Shown: positions 25,857 through 35,237, counted from the stretch's first letter. The stretch is 64,000 bases of DNA from an uncultured Clostridia bacterium (GCA_944372335.1 CALVYQ010000006.1:1-64000), one strand, 5' to 3'. Numbers and translations: made by a program. The notes: a model not told the origin generated them from the sequence alone.

Positions 25857-26432
25857 TTAAAATTGAACTTTTGGAGCAACTCTTTCTGTTTCTACAATTT
25901 CAAAAAGCTCTCTCTTTTCAAACTTGAACCATTTAGCAATCAAGTTAGTAGGAAAAGACTCTCTTTTGATATTATAAGTTTTAACACAACCATTATAATA
26001 TTTTCTTGAAACAGCAATCTCCTCTTCAAGCGTCTTTAAGGACTGTTGAAGATCCATAAAGTTTTGATTTGCTTGAAGTTGTGGATAGTTCTCTGTTACA
26101 GCGAACAAGGATTTTAATGTATCAGTAAGCATATTTTCATACTTAGCTCTCTCTTGTGGCGAACCAGCATTCATACAAGAATAGCGTGCCTGCATAACAC
26201 CTTCCAAAGTTTTTTCCTCGTGTTTTGCATAGCCTTTAACCGTCTCCACAAGATTTGGGATTAAATCATATCTTTTCTTCATGTAAACGTCCATGGTAGA
26301 GTATGATTCATCAACATTATTGCGAAGTCGAATAAACGCATTATACTGAGACCAAATCCATATAGCAAGAATGATGCCAAGAAGAACTATGATGCCAAGA
26401 ACAACAAGCAAAACAATAAGACCTATGCTCAT
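25857..26432 (-). CDS. LemA family protein
   Basis: A 191-residue protein with one N-terminal transmembrane helix (IVLLVVLGIIVLLGIILAIW) and a four-helix LemA domain: NNVDESYSTMDVYMKKRYDL, IPNLVETVKGYAKHEEKTLE, FAVTENYPQLQANQNFMDLQ and the C-terminal ESFPTNLIAKWFKF. LemA proteins are widespread, membrane-anchored and of unclear function, often near TPM-domain or peptidase genes. RBS GGAGGGG. A TATAAT box is ~20 nt upstream. Confidence 0.93.
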   Translation of the reverse strand: MSIGLIVLLVVLGIIVLLGIILAIWIWSQYNAFIRLRNNVDESYSTMDVYMKKRYDLIPNLVETVKGYAKHEEKTLEGVMQARYSCMNAGSPQERAKYENMLTDTLKSLFAVTENYPQLQANQNFMDLQQSLKTLEEEIAVSRKYYNGCVKTYNIKRESFPTNLIAKWFKFEKRELFEIVETERVAPKVQF

Positions 26433-26485
26433 TTTCCCCTCCTTAAGTTCATTATATCATATAAATATAACAAAATAAAACTATT

Positions 26486-29400
26486 TTAAGATATTTTTTT
26501 CTTTTTATTTGCCTTTCTAATACTTACCGTAATGATGCTTACAATCATAATGCCAAGCGTAATACAAAACAAAATGAAGATAATAAGTCTTGTGCCTTCA
26601 AAAATGCCGTCTTGTTCTTTTTCAAACTGAATGGTTACTGCTGTGTCACTTGTTATATAGGTTAAAGTGATTGCATCATTTATAACCTCAACCTTTTCAC
26701 CGTTCACATACACCGCTTTGATGTTGTATCCTTCCTCTGTTGTTAAATAGATTACCTTATCCTCTCCATAATTCACTCTCTCAGAGTTTTGTGTAGATAC
26801 ACTGCCACCTGCACCATAATTTACCGTAATTAAGTACGTTTTTATTTGTGCTCCAATTTCAATATCATGATTATCTAAAACACCTTCTAAAGTGTAAGTA
26901 TCTTTAATTTCTTGTCTAACACCGTCAATCTCCACGTAAGTTATATTATACGCTTCATCTGCAAGAACAGAGAAGATAAATGAGTCATTTCGTGAGGCTG
27001 TGGCAGTGCTCGTAATCTCTTCACCATTTTCACCAACAATAGTCACGCCTTCTGCCACATTAAAATTAATGTTAAAATCTTCAATTTCCAAAACATCAAC
27101 TGATAAATTTATATTATCAGCGACATTATCAATTGTAAAGGAGTTATTTTCATCGAGAGTCACGCTTTCACTGTTAACTACGATGTTGTTTATATAATAA
27201 CTAGTATTTGGAAAAATTTGTATTTCATAACTTAAATCAGAATATAGTAAATAACCACTCTCAACTTTCATATTGTCGATATAAATTTCAAATTCGCCTT
27301 TATCAAAGGTCAAAGCGTATTCTTCTTCACTGCCAAGAAGCACAATAACATTAATCTCATCAGTATAAAGAACATAGCCGAAATTGTCATAGATATAAAA
27401 TTGAAAACCATAACTTCCAGCAAGCAAATTATTAAAGGTGAAGGTTGTTTGATAAACATCGTTGCCAAGACTTTCAGTTGAGTAGTTAACTTCAATTGTC
27501 TCACCATATACGTTATCAAAGTTATTGACATTTGCAAAACGATAGTCAATTTCTTTTAAATTATTGACATAATAGGTAAAGGTAAGAGTTGCTTCTCCCG
27601 TGCTTTTAAAGATAAGCCTTGTTGGATAATATTCGGTAAATTTCATATCCAAAGAAACAAGTTCGTCTGTATAATTTTTAAGCGTTTCGTCAAAGCCGGT
27701 AATTGAATAGGCATAGATAGTGTTTGCGTGATAGTAAGATGTGCCAAAATACATCAGATTTGCCCCAAGATGAAGGGTATTTAAAGCTAACTCATCAAGT
27801 GCATTTTCGCCAATGGTTCGTGCATTAGATAAATCTAAATCGGTTAGTTTTATGCAATCTTTAAAGGCGTTATTTCCAATGTTATAGGCACTACTTACAT
27901 CTACATTTGTCAAATTTTGACAATTTGCAAAAGCATATTCTCCAACTGAAACTATCCCCTCACTCTCTACACTTTGCAGACTGTTAAGTCCATAAAATGC
28001 ATGACTTTGAATGATAAGATTTTCTGATAAAAATGTGATATTCTCAACTTTCGTATTAGAAAATGCCCCGTTAGCAATATTTGTAATAGCCACATCACCA
28101 ATAGCTTTTGGAACATTTAAAGAGGTTAAACTGCCGTTATATTGAACTAAAGTTCCAGACGCACTGTTGCCATTAACAACATAATTGCTCTCCAAGTCTA
28201 AATTGTCAAAATAATAAGTCATTGAAGTAACTTTGCTCTTTGCCACAATATCGTCTTCACTATTAAACAAGAAAGCGACTGCCGTAATCTTTGTGGTGGA
28301 ACTAATCTCAATAGGTGCGGTATAAAGTGTATCATCTAACGAAGGACTTGTTTCGTCAGTCGTATAGTAAATTTGATAGTTACCAGAACCAGTATAAAAT
28401 AGTTCAAGGCTTATCGGCTCGCTAGGCAATGCTTCTGTTTCGCTGAAAGTCACCTCTCCGATTGTTTCCACTCCGACATTTGCAATGTTAACACAGCCAT
28501 AGCCATAATAAATATCTTTTCCTTGCATACCTAAATCAATGGCATTTTCATATAACAAATTTTCAATTTCATCATTAGATAATGAAGATAAAGATGGATT
28601 TGATAAGATATTTGCAATCGTCGCCGTAACGTGCGGAGCTGCCATGGAAGTTCCGTCAAGATATTCATAATCTCTTGGACAGCAGTCATAAGCACTATAG
28701 ACATGAGTTCCCGGTGCACTTAAATCAACAGTTGAGCCGTAGTTTGAATAACTTGCAATATTTAGCCCTGATTCCGAAAAAGGATATTCTTCAAGAGCTG
28801 AGACGACAATTGCTTCTTCATACATATTGGCTGGAGTGTTTGATGAAGTATTATAGTGGCTATTACCTGCCGACACAACCGCCATAATATCTGCATTATA
28901 TGCCTCTCTCATAGCCATCTCCATAGAAGCACTATAAACAGGAGAGCCGTCCTCACTTTCTACGCCAAGACTCATATTCATCACTCGAATATTTAAGCCT
29001 TCCTCTTCCTTTAGACTTATAATATATTCAATAGCAGTAACAATCATGGTAACAGAGCCTCTGCCGTTTGATTTAAGCACCTTGCACGGAATCAATATTA
29101 CATTATCAAGAGTTTGGTCAGCAATAATTCCAGACGTATGAGAACCGTGCCCCTCATCATCTTTAAAATTTTCGTCCATAATGACAGAGCCAGATGTTGT
29201 GGTGTTTGTAAAGTTTTTGCCATATACACTTGAATATCGTCCAACAAATAATTCGTGAGAGGTGTTAATTCCGCTATCCAAAATTGGCACATACACCCTT
29301 TCAAGTTCACTCTCATCATATATATATGTTAAATAGGAAAGATACTCATCAATACCTGTATAATAAGCACCCCAAGATAAATATGAGTTCGAGGAATTGG

Positions 29401-29986
29401 AAGTCACTTCTTGAGATGAAGTCGTGTCGTCACCAACGATAACGCTGTCATATTCCACAAAATCAATATATGAAAGGCTGTTATAATATTGATAAGCCTC
29501 CTCGGTTGCCTCTGGAGAAGAATATTGATAGATATGCCAGCCTAAGCCCTCGGCATAAGCATCTGTCTTATACGCCGGCAAATTTCCTTCATATCGCACT
29601 ATAATACGATTTGTGTAAGATGGCAAACTTAAAACATACTCATCAACATTTTCTTCAACAATAAAGTCGGTATCTGAAAGTGCCACTAAATCATCTTCAA
29701 CCGACAAAACAGCCACTTCATCTGACGAAGATAAAAGAGAGGAAGAAAGATAGATTTCGCCATCTTCTTCGACAACAGCGTCTTTACTTATCGTCTTAGT
29801 CTCGCCCTCGTTGACATCGCCATATTCACTATAAAGCTCCATAACTTCGGCATAAAAATCTTCAAATGTTCCGCCGTCATACTCACTCTTTGCACCAGCA
29901 AAGTTGAATATATTGACGCAAAATAAAACGGCAATTATAGCAAAAACAAAACAAATTGTTCTAAATAAATTAAAATTCTTAACCAT
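26486..29986 (-). CDS. Large membrane-anchored subtilisin-like serine protease with leucine-rich repeats
   Basis: An S8 protease of ~1166 residues. Order: signal/TM helix (CFVFAIIAVLFCVNIF); I9-like propeptide (~90-190); catalytic domain with Asp in VPILDSGINTSHE, His in GHGSHTSGIIAD and Ser in GTSMAAPHV; chitobiase-type beta-sandwich (~530-600); BspA-like leucine-rich repeats (~610-760); beta domains including a GAGGSVSTQN bacterial repeat; and a final transmembrane helix with KKKK stop-transfer. It is therefore exposed outside and held in the membrane, perhaps to capture host or dietary proteins. The ATG at 29986 is preferred: the TTG 36 nt upstream lies in the promoter. No Shine-Dalgarno site is present. 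Confidence 0.9.
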   Translation of the reverse strand: MVKNFNLFRTICFVFAIIAVLFCVNIFNFAGAKSEYDGGTFEDFYAEVMELYSEYGDVNEGETKTISKDAVVEEDGEIYLSSSLLSSSDEVAVLSVEDDLVALSDTDFIVEENVDEYVLSLPSYTNRIIVRYEGNLPAYKTDAYAEGLGWHIYQYSSPEATEEAYQYYNSLSYIDFVEYDSVIVGDDTTSSQEVTSNSSNSYLSWGAYYTGIDEYLSYLTYIYDESELERVYVPILDSGINTSHELFVGRYSSVYGKNFTNTTTSGSVIMDENFKDDEGHGSHTSGIIADQTLDNVILIPCKVLKSNGRGSVTMIVTAIEYIISLKEEEGLNIRVMNMSLGVESEDGSPVYSASMEMAMREAYNADIMAVVSAGNSHYNTSSNTPANMYEEAIVVSALEEYPFSESGLNIASYSNYGSTVDLSAPGTHVYSAYDCCPRDYEYLDGTSMAAPHVTATIANILSNPSLSSLSNDEIENLLYENAIDLGMQGKDIYYGYGCVNIANVGVETIGEVTFSETEALPSEPISLELFYTGSGNYQIYYTTDETSPSLDDTLYTAPIEISSTTKITAVAFLFNSEDDIVAKSKVTSMTYYFDNLDLESNYVVNGNSASGTLVQYNGSLTSLNVPKAIGDVAITNIANGAFSNTKVENITFLSENLIIQSHAFYGLNSLQSVESEGIVSVGEYAFANCQNLTNVDVSSAYNIGNNAFKDCIKLTDLDLSNARTIGENALDELALNTLHLGANLMYFGTSYYHANTIYAYSITGFDETLKNYTDELVSLDMKFTEYYPTRLIFKSTGEATLTFTYYVNNLKEIDYRFANVNNFDNVYGETIEVNYSTESLGNDVYQTTFTFNNLLAGSYGFQFYIYDNFGYVLYTDEINVIVLLGSEEEYALTFDKGEFEIYIDNMKVESGYLLYSDLSYEIQIFPNTSYYINNIVVNSESVTLDENNSFTIDNVADNINLSVDVLEIEDFNINFNVAEGVTIVGENGEEITSTATASRNDSFIFSVLADEAYNITYVEIDGVRQEIKDTYTLEGVLDNHDIEIGAQIKTYLITVNYGAGGSVSTQNSERVNYGEDKVIYLTTEEGYNIKAVYVNGEKVEVINDAITLTYITSDTAVTIQFEKEQDGIFEGTRLIIFILFCITLGIMIVSIITVSIRKANKKKKIS

Positions 29987-29992
29987 ATTTAT

Positions 29993-30022
29993 AGTATAAC
30001 ATTTAATATGTAAAAAAATCAA
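29993..30022 (-). promoter_or_regulatory. Promoter of the subtilase gene, -10 box 6 nt from the ATG
   Basis: TTGATT (30017-30022) and TATACT (29993-29998) are 18 nt apart. The expected transcription start falls on the ATG itself, implying a leaderless mRNA. Confidence 0.6.
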
Positions 30023-30112
30023 ATAAATTGAAATACGAATAAAAAAACTAAATATTTTTTATATTGTTTAAAATTGTTTTTAAATAAAATTCAATAAATT
30101 TGGCAAAAATTG

Positions 30113-30141
30113 TTGACATTTAACAAGCAAATTAATATAAT
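30113..30141 (+). promoter_or_regulatory. Consensus sigma-A promoter of tRNA-Leu
   Basis: TTGACA (30113-30118) and TATAAT (30136-30141) with a 17-nt spacer match the consensus exactly, 18 nt before the tRNA, as expected for a strongly expressed stable RNA. Confidence 0.9.
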
Positions 30142-30158
30142 AGAAAAGCAAGTGTTGT

Positions 30159-30240
30159 GCGGGCGTGGCGGAATGGCAGACGCGCATGTTTAAGGGGCAT
30201 GTTCGAAAGAGTGTGGGTTCGACCCCCACCGCCCGCACCA
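30159..30240 (+). tRNA. tRNA-Leu (anticodon AAG)
   Basis: An 82-nt gene with the acceptor stem GCGGGCG/CGCCCGC, the T arm GTGGGTTCGACCCCCAC and an encoded CCA. The anticodon stem CATGT/GCATG carries the loop TTAAGGG, giving anticodon AAG (30192-30194), which reads CUU and, if A34 is modified to inosine, CUC. The variable arm is short for a class II tRNA. It stands alone with its own promoter and terminator. Confidence 0.9.
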
Positions 30241-30310
30241 AAAGAAAGCAAAAGTCTTCATTCTTTATATATGAATTAGGCTACCAATTTAAAAACAAAC
30301 TAATAATTAT

Positions 30311-30354
30311 AAAAAAGAGAAGAAACATTATAAAAAATTTTCTTCTCTTTTTTT
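30311..30354 (+). terminator. Terminator after tRNA-Leu
   Basis: AAAAGAGAAGAAA pairs with TTTTCTTCTCTTTT across a 12-nt AT-rich loop and is followed by T residues. Confidence 0.8.
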
Positions 30355-30622
30355 GTTGGTGCATTAACAGGAATGCTTATTTTACGGCATGAATATTAAC
30401 CGACTCTTTACTAATTTAGCAAAAAGGCAAGCACTTCATTTACATAATGCACGCTAGATAAAGCACAAGTCTTTATCAAAATAATTTTATCATTTTGAAG
30501 AACTTGTGTCAATGATATATTTACACATTTAGAAAAAAATATGCACAAAAAGAAAAAATTTCCAATAAAAAACTAGTCAGCACAAAAAATACTGAAAATC
30601 TTTATCATATAAAATAGAAAAG
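30355..30622. other. Intergenic region without a recognised gene
   Basis: AT-rich sequence between the tRNA terminator and the end of the DUF1292 gene. It contains one imperfect hairpin (about 30467-30507, CAAGT... paired with ...ACTTG) that could serve as a weak terminator for the minus-strand operon. Nothing else is recognised. Confidence 0.5.
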
Positions 30623-31009
30623 TTATGACTTTTTATTTTTCTTAGTTGCTTTTTTGTTTGCTTCTTCAACAAGATTATAATATTCGTCAAATACCTTGAT
30701 TGCTATTGCTTCATCTGATTCTGGAACTAAAACGGTTGGACGCTTTGTTTCATCAGCCAAAAAGACAATCGCTTGGTCATCTTCCACTCCTTCAAGCTTG
30801 TCAATTGGCTTTAAAATAACATAGATTTTTTCGTTATATGGAATAACAGCAACCTGTTCAAAGCGAATCTGCCTTCCTTCTTCATTTTGCAAAACAAGTT
30901 CGTCAGTGTTATTTTCGTCAAGAATGACATCTAAAATATCAAAATTACTGAGCTCTTGCTCCACTTCATTAGAGATTTCTTCCACTTTTTGCATTTTTTT
31001 CTTATCCAT
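30623..31009 (-). CDS. DUF1292 family protein (YrzB-like)
   Basis: A 128-residue acidic protein. Family features are DILDVILDENNTDELVLQNE at the start of the domain, RQIRFEQVAVIPYNEKIYVI and LKPIDKLEGVEDDQAIVFLA. The C-terminal tail is lysine-rich. It follows ruvX by 12 nt, as yrzB follows ruvX (yrrK) in Bacillus subtilis, where yrzL-ruvX-yrzB form a conserved group. Function unknown. RBS AAAGGGG. Confidence 0.9.
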   Translation of the reverse strand: MDKKKMQKVEEISNEVEQELSNFDILDVILDENNTDELVLQNEEGRQIRFEQVAVIPYNEKIYVILKPIDKLEGVEDDQAIVFLADETKRPTVLVPESDEAIAIKVFDEYYNLVEEANKKATKKNKKS

Positions 31010-31021
31010 AATTTTCCCCTT

Positions 31022-31441
31022 TTATTTTCTCTCATCAAGATAATTTTGCAAGATTATTTGAGCCGCCACCTTATCTAAAAGAGCCTTACGCTTTTCCCAA
31101 GGTAAATGAGCCTCTTTTAGATATTCTTCTGCCTCAAATGAAGTATAGCGTTCATCTTGATAAAAGATTTCTATTTGCGATTTATCAAATAGCTTTTGTC
31201 CAAACTGTCTCGTGTTTTTTGACATTTCGCTTTCGGTTCCGTCAGCGTTTAAAGGTAATCCTATAACAATATGGTGAACATCTTTTTCTTTTGCAAGCTT
31301 CACCAAAAAAGAGATATCCTCCTCTTCGCTCTTACGTTTATAGACACTATCAGCAGTTGCAATAGTTCCAGAAAGGTCAGAGAATGCGATACCTATTCTT
31401 GAATTGCCATAGTCAAGCCCCATATATCTATCATACTGCAT
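31022..31441 (-). CDS. ruvX: RuvX (YqgF), putative Holliday junction resolvase / pre-16S rRNA nuclease
   Basis: A 139-residue RNase H-fold nuclease. The family motifs are present: YMGLDYGNSRIGIAFSD with the first catalytic Asp, HIVIGLPLNADGTESEMS and EIFYQDERYTSFEAEEYL with the acidic pair. YqgF processes the 5' end of 16S rRNA in E. coli and was proposed as a Holliday junction resolvase. The length is normal. A good promoter (31456-31484) lies directly upstream and drives it with the DUF1292 gene. Confidence 0.93.
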   Translation of the reverse strand: MQYDRYMGLDYGNSRIGIAFSDLSGTIATADSVYKRKSEEEDISFLVKLAKEKDVHHIVIGLPLNADGTESEMSKNTRQFGQKLFDKSQIEIFYQDERYTSFEAEEYLKEAHLPWEKRKALLDKVAAQIILQNYLDERK

Positions 31442-31455
31442 ACTTCACCACTATC

Positions 31456-31484
31456 ATTTTAAAATAAATCAAGATTTTAGTCAA
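31456..31484 (-). promoter_or_regulatory. Promoter of ruvX-DUF1292
   Basis: TTGACT (31479-31484) and TAAAAT (31456-31461) are 17 nt apart on the minus strand, 14 nt before the ruvX start. Confidence 0.7.
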
Positions 31485-31509
31485 ACGATTTTAAAAGATA
31501 ATTTAAATT

Positions 31510-33999
31510 TTACTTGCAATCATAGAGAGTCTTACCTACTCCCACATTGACAACAAGTGGAACAGCATAGGCTTTGACATTTTCCATACACCTTTTAACA
31601 ATATCAACAACTTTTGACAACTCTTCTTTTTTAACATCAATAACAAGTTCGTCATGAACCTGCAAAATAATATGACTTTCAAAATTTTTTAGTTCTCTAA
31701 AAGTTGCAATCATGGCAAGTTTAATGATATCTGATGCTGTGCCTTGAAGTGGCATATTCATGGCAACTCGCTCACCAAACTTTCTAACATTAAAGTTGGA
31801 GGATTTAAGTTCTGGTATCATTCTTATTCGACCGAAATCTGTCTTGGCATAGCCATGCTCTTTAGCAAATTCAATATTTTTATTCATGAAGTTTTGTATA
31901 TTAGGATAACGCTCAAAGTATGAATCAATATACTCTTTTGCCTTATTTCTTGTCGTCTTAATATTTTGCGAAAGCCCAAAGTCGCTTATACCATATATAA
32001 TACCAAAATTTACAGCCTTGGCATCTCTACGCATCGCACTTGTCACTTTGTCGATAGGTACGTTGAAAATTTCGCTAGCAGTTTTTGTGTGAATATCCAC
32101 CCCGTGCTGATACGCTTCAATCATCGACTTTTCATCTGCCATATTCGCAAGAAGTCTAAGCTCTATTTGGCTATAATCGGCAGAGACAATCAAGCCGTCA
32201 TTAAATTTTGAAACAAAAATCTTTCTTAAATTTCTTCCCTCCTCATCACGTGTTGGAATGTTTTGCATATTTGGCTCAGAGCTTGAAAGCCTGCCCGTAT
32301 TCGTTAAAGTCTGATTAAAGATAGTATGAATAACATCACCTCTTGTCTTAATTAATTCCTTATAAACATTTATATATGTGCTTTTCAATTTGTATAATTT
32401 TCGATAGCGAATGATATCATTGACAATCTCATGCTCAAACCTTAGCTCATCTAAAATAGCAAAACTTGTAGAGCGTTTTTTATTGTTATAAGGCACAATT
32501 TTAAGTTTATCGAACAAAATTTCCGCAACCTGCTTTGGAGAGTTGATATTAAATTTTTCTCCCGCCTCAGCAAATATTCTAGCTTCAATTTCACTTATCT
32601 CTTGACTTATCTTCTCATCAATTTCATCAAGAGCTGACTCGTCAACTTTAAAGCCCTCCTCTTCCATATCTGCCAAAACCTCAACTAGAGGAAGCTCAAT
32701 TTTATAGAAGATATAGTCAACTTTTTTCGCCTCAATTTCTTTCTCAAAATCCTCTTTTAATTTAAAAAATTCAAAGACATTTTCTTTACCATCTTTAACA
32801 AAAGAAGAGAAGCAAACATAGCGTGCAATTTCTAAATCAAAGAAATTTTTTAGAAAAATGCCATGTTTTTTTAAAATTTTTATATCTTTTTTCGCATTTT
32901 TTGTGATTTTTATTATTTTTTCATCTTCAAAAATATTTTTAAGCTTTTTTAAAACATCTTTTTCATCAATATTTACAGAAAACAAATCTAAATCTTTTTT
33001 TAGAAAATAAGCATTATTTTTTGAGGCAAATTTAAGCTCTTCTAGGTCATAAGAAAACTCGTCCTTTATCTCACCGATAAGAGCATCAACAACTTTTAAA
33101 TCATCTATTAAAATTTCTTTGACCGCTACCTCTTTCTTTTTTGGAGTGCCAAAAATATCCTCTCTCTTTAAAAAAGAATTGAAGTTCATATATTCAAAAA
33201 ATTCTCTAACATTTTCATCAAAAGGATAAGAATAGGTATATTCATCAAAATTAATTTGAATATCACAATCCGTCTTTATAGTTGCAAGCGTCTTAGATAG
33301 ATAAGCATTATCTTTATCATTTATTAACTTATCTTTAAGTTTTCCTGTAATTTCATCTATATGCTGATAGACACCATCAAGAGTGGAATACTTATCAAGT
33401 AATGATAGAGCCGTTTTTTCTCCTACACCACTTACTCCCGGAATATTGTCAGAAGAATCACCCATAAGAGCTTTTAAATCAATGATACCCTTAGGAGAAA
33501 AACCATATTTATTTTTAATCGCTTTTTCGTCCATAACGTCAATTTCGGTAACACCCTTTTTAGTTAACCAAACAACAGTATTTTGATTGACAAGTTGCAA
33601 CAAATCTCTATCTCCTGATAAAAGAACATTCTCTTTGTCAGAGGAGGTGGAAAGTGTGCCAATAATATCATCAGCCTCAATACCTTCATACTCAAGCACT
33701 TTGATATTCATCAGTTTCAACATATTTTTTATCACAGGAAATTGCTTAATTAAGTCAGGTGGCGTTTCCTTTCGTGTCCCTTTATACGCCTCATAAATTT
33801 CGTTACGAAACGTTTTTCTTGCATGGTCAAAAGCAACAGCAATATAGTCAGGCTTTTGCTCGACAATAAGTTTAATCAAAATATTAGCAAAGCCAAACAC
33901 AGCTCCAGATGGCTCTGCCTTAATATTAGATAGATAAGGCATAGCATAATAAGCACGATTTGCTAGGCTATTTCCATCGACAATCAAAAACTTTTCCAT
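31510..33999 (-). CDS. polA: DNA polymerase I
   Basis: An 829-residue family A polymerase for primer removal and repair synthesis. Residues 1-280 are the 5'-3' exonuclease (LIVDGNSLANRAYYAM, ADDIIGTLS, LMGDSSDNIPGVSGVGEKTA). The middle (~290-470) keeps the fold of a proofreading domain but lacks its DxE and other metal ligands, as in Bacillus PolA. The C-terminal polymerase has TGRLSSSEPNMQNIPTR, the metal site SADYSQIELRLLA, the O-helix RRDAKAVNFGIIYG and LQVHDELVID. The ATG follows GGGAGATATT. A single gene, 68 nt upstream of ruvX's end region. Confidence 0.96.
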   Translation of the reverse strand: MEKFLIVDGNSLANRAYYAMPYLSNIKAEPSGAVFGFANILIKLIVEQKPDYIAVAFDHARKTFRNEIYEAYKGTRKETPPDLIKQFPVIKNMLKLMNIKVLEYEGIEADDIIGTLSTSSDKENVLLSGDRDLLQLVNQNTVVWLTKKGVTEIDVMDEKAIKNKYGFSPKGIIDLKALMGDSSDNIPGVSGVGEKTALSLLDKYSTLDGVYQHIDEITGKLKDKLINDKDNAYLSKTLATIKTDCDIQINFDEYTYSYPFDENVREFFEYMNFNSFLKREDIFGTPKKKEVAVKEILIDDLKVVDALIGEIKDEFSYDLEELKFASKNNAYFLKKDLDLFSVNIDEKDVLKKLKNIFEDEKIIKITKNAKKDIKILKKHGIFLKNFFDLEIARYVCFSSFVKDGKENVFEFFKLKEDFEKEIEAKKVDYIFYKIELPLVEVLADMEEEGFKVDESALDEIDEKISQEISEIEARIFAEAGEKFNINSPKQVAEILFDKLKIVPYNNKKRSTSFAILDELRFEHEIVNDIIRYRKLYKLKSTYINVYKELIKTRGDVIHTIFNQTLTNTGRLSSSEPNMQNIPTRDEEGRNLRKIFVSKFNDGLIVSADYSQIELRLLANMADEKSMIEAYQHGVDIHTKTASEIFNVPIDKVTSAMRRDAKAVNFGIIYGISDFGLSQNIKTTRNKAKEYIDSYFERYPNIQNFMNKNIEFAKEHGYAKTDFGRIRMIPELKSSNFNVRKFGERVAMNMPLQGTASDIIKLAMIATFRELKNFESHIILQVHDELVIDVKKEELSKVVDIVKRCMENVKAYAVPLVVNVGVGKTLYDCK

Positions 34000-34035
34000 A
34001 ATATCTCCCTAAACAAATAATATATTAAAAACAAA

Positions 34036-34329
34036 TTAACTAAATAGACTGTAAACAAAATCTGGGCAAGCTAGCACAATAATATATATGATAATCACTA
34101 GGATTAGCAAAATAAAAAACACCACCTTTAATGGACTTCCTGCGAAGTTTACAAGTGCAAAAGTGAAGATGATTGCCACCCCGCCAAAATTAACTATAAA
34201 ATCAAAAACACCTTGAAAGCCACCTAAGTCTGGAGCCCACGCCGTTTTTTGTATAATCACATTCACAATCAAAAATCCGATGTAGGCAATTGCTAAAATT
34301 GATAAAATTGTGTAAGCGATTTTTTTCAT
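34036..34329 (-). CDS. Small membrane protein, three transmembrane helices
   Basis: A 97-residue hydrophobic protein with helices near residues 4-27, 45-65 and 68-92 and short polar loops (QKTAWAPDLGGFQG). No family recognised. RBS AAGGAG and a TATAAT box (34350-34355) support expression. It could be co-transcribed with polA, which starts 37 nt downstream. Confidence 0.75.
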   Translation of the reverse strand: MKKIAYTILSILAIAYIGFLIVNVIIQKTAWAPDLGGFQGVFDFIVNFGGVAIIFTFALVNFAGSPLKVVFFILLILVIIIYIIVLACPDFVYSLFS

Positions 34330-34744
34330 AAAAACTCCTTTTTAGTTTAATTATAGTCTATCACAAAATTATTTTTATTTACAAGCAATATTAAATTATT
34401 ATTAAGAAAAAACTTTAAATATAAATATAAAGTCATCAAGTTTAAAAGAAAAATTATCTTTAAGTTTAATCTTTTCTATTTTGCAGTTGCTATAATTATT
34501 TAAAATAATGTATATTTATACATCATTATTTATGCTAATTAAAACTTGTTCGCTTGCTCAAAAAATTTTTATTAAAAGTAAAATCTTTTTTAAATAGCCA
34601 TTATTTTAATTATTTTTTAAAATAAATCTTATTTTTTAATTTTTTATATTCTCTTAATCAAAAATAAAAAACAGCCATTTTTAATTTGGCTGTTTTAATT
34701 TTTAATATAGAAATGTATATTTATGCATTTTTACAATTAATTTT
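34330..34744. other. Very AT-rich intergenic region at the end of the phage module
   Basis: No convincing gene. It contains the promoter of the small membrane protein at the left, a terminator at 34667-34697, and two near-identical imperfect palindromes, ATGTATATTTATACAT (34508-34523) and ATGTATATTTATGCAT (34713-34728), which may mark the edge of inserted DNA. Nothing else is recognised. Confidence 0.45.
34667..34697 (-). terminator. Terminator of the phage head module
   Basis: AAAACAGCCA pairs with TGGCTGTTTT around a T-rich loop, with A/T runs on both sides. It lies ~50 nt after the last holin-like gene. Confidence 0.8.
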
Positions 34745-35017
34745 TCATTCTGATTTTTCATCATCTGATGGTTCTTCTTCCACATTATCTTCATCTTCAC
34801 CCTGTTCTTCATCGGGCTCTTCGCTATCATTTGATTCCTTTGTAACAAAGCCAAGCACAACCAAAAGCCCTGCAATTGACATTATCACATCTTCAACAAT
34901 TTCGTTTTCAATTTGGAAATTAAATATCCTTCCTAGACAATTGATAAATATTATGAGCGCACCAGAAAAAGAAACCCAAAAACTATATGACTTCATTCTT
35001 TCAAACAGCTTCTTCAT
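34745..35017 (-). CDS. Holin-like protein (phi-LC3/LL-H type)
   Basis: A 90-residue protein. Residues 1-55 fit the Phage_holin_1 pattern: MKKLFERMKSYSFWVSFSGA, a first membrane helix, then a short loop and SIAGLLVVLGFV. After the second helix the usual DPTT motif is replaced by a long acidic tail (~30 residues, mostly Asp and Glu). Holins make membrane lesions that release endolysin at the end of phage growth. The start overlaps the preceding UviB-like gene by 17 nt with RBS AAGGAGGACG. No endolysin gene is adjacent. Confidence 0.7.
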   Translation of the reverse strand: MKKLFERMKSYSFWVSFSGALIIFINCLGRIFNFQIENEIVEDVIMSIAGLLVVLGFVTKESNDSEEPDEEQGEDEDNVEEEPSDDEKSE

Positions 35018-35237
35018 CTTCGTCCTCCTTACATTTTAAGAAGTGCTTAATATCGCTCACCTCTTCCTTTACCTCATCTAGCACATTTAAACTTGTAGTA
35101 AGTTTTTCAATTGTCTCTTGATATTTTTGTTCCCGTTTTGAAGAGTCTTTCAACTGATAAAGAAAAAGCCAAACAAACAAAATAGCAAACACACCATTAC
35201 TTACAACAATGCTTATTATCTCTTTCCATAATTCCAT
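35001..35237 (-). CDS. BhlA/UviB-type holin-like peptide
   Basis: A 78-residue peptide with one N-terminal transmembrane helix (IVVSNGVFAILFVWLFLYQL), followed by KDSSKREQKYQETIEKL and a helical tail. This is the layout of BhlA/UviB bacteriocin-associated holins: a short outside N-terminus, one helix and a coiled-coil tail. The C-terminus is acidic. It overlaps the second holin-like gene, so the two are made together. Such pairs are normally next to an amidase or bacteriocin, which is missing here. Confidence 0.7.
   Translation of the reverse strand: MELWKEIISIVVSNGVFAILFVWLFLYQLKDSSKREQKYQETIEKLTTSLNVLDEVKEEVSDIKHFLKCKEDEDEEAV

Noticed and set aside
30165..30392. Plus-strand open frame of 75 codons
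   Set aside because: It starts inside tRNA-Leu and runs through its terminator.
34508..34728. The two ATGTATATTTAT(A/G)CAT palindromes as attachment sites of the phage module
   Set aside because: Both are on the same side of the module, are very AT-rich and no matching copy was noticed at the other end near 42 kb.
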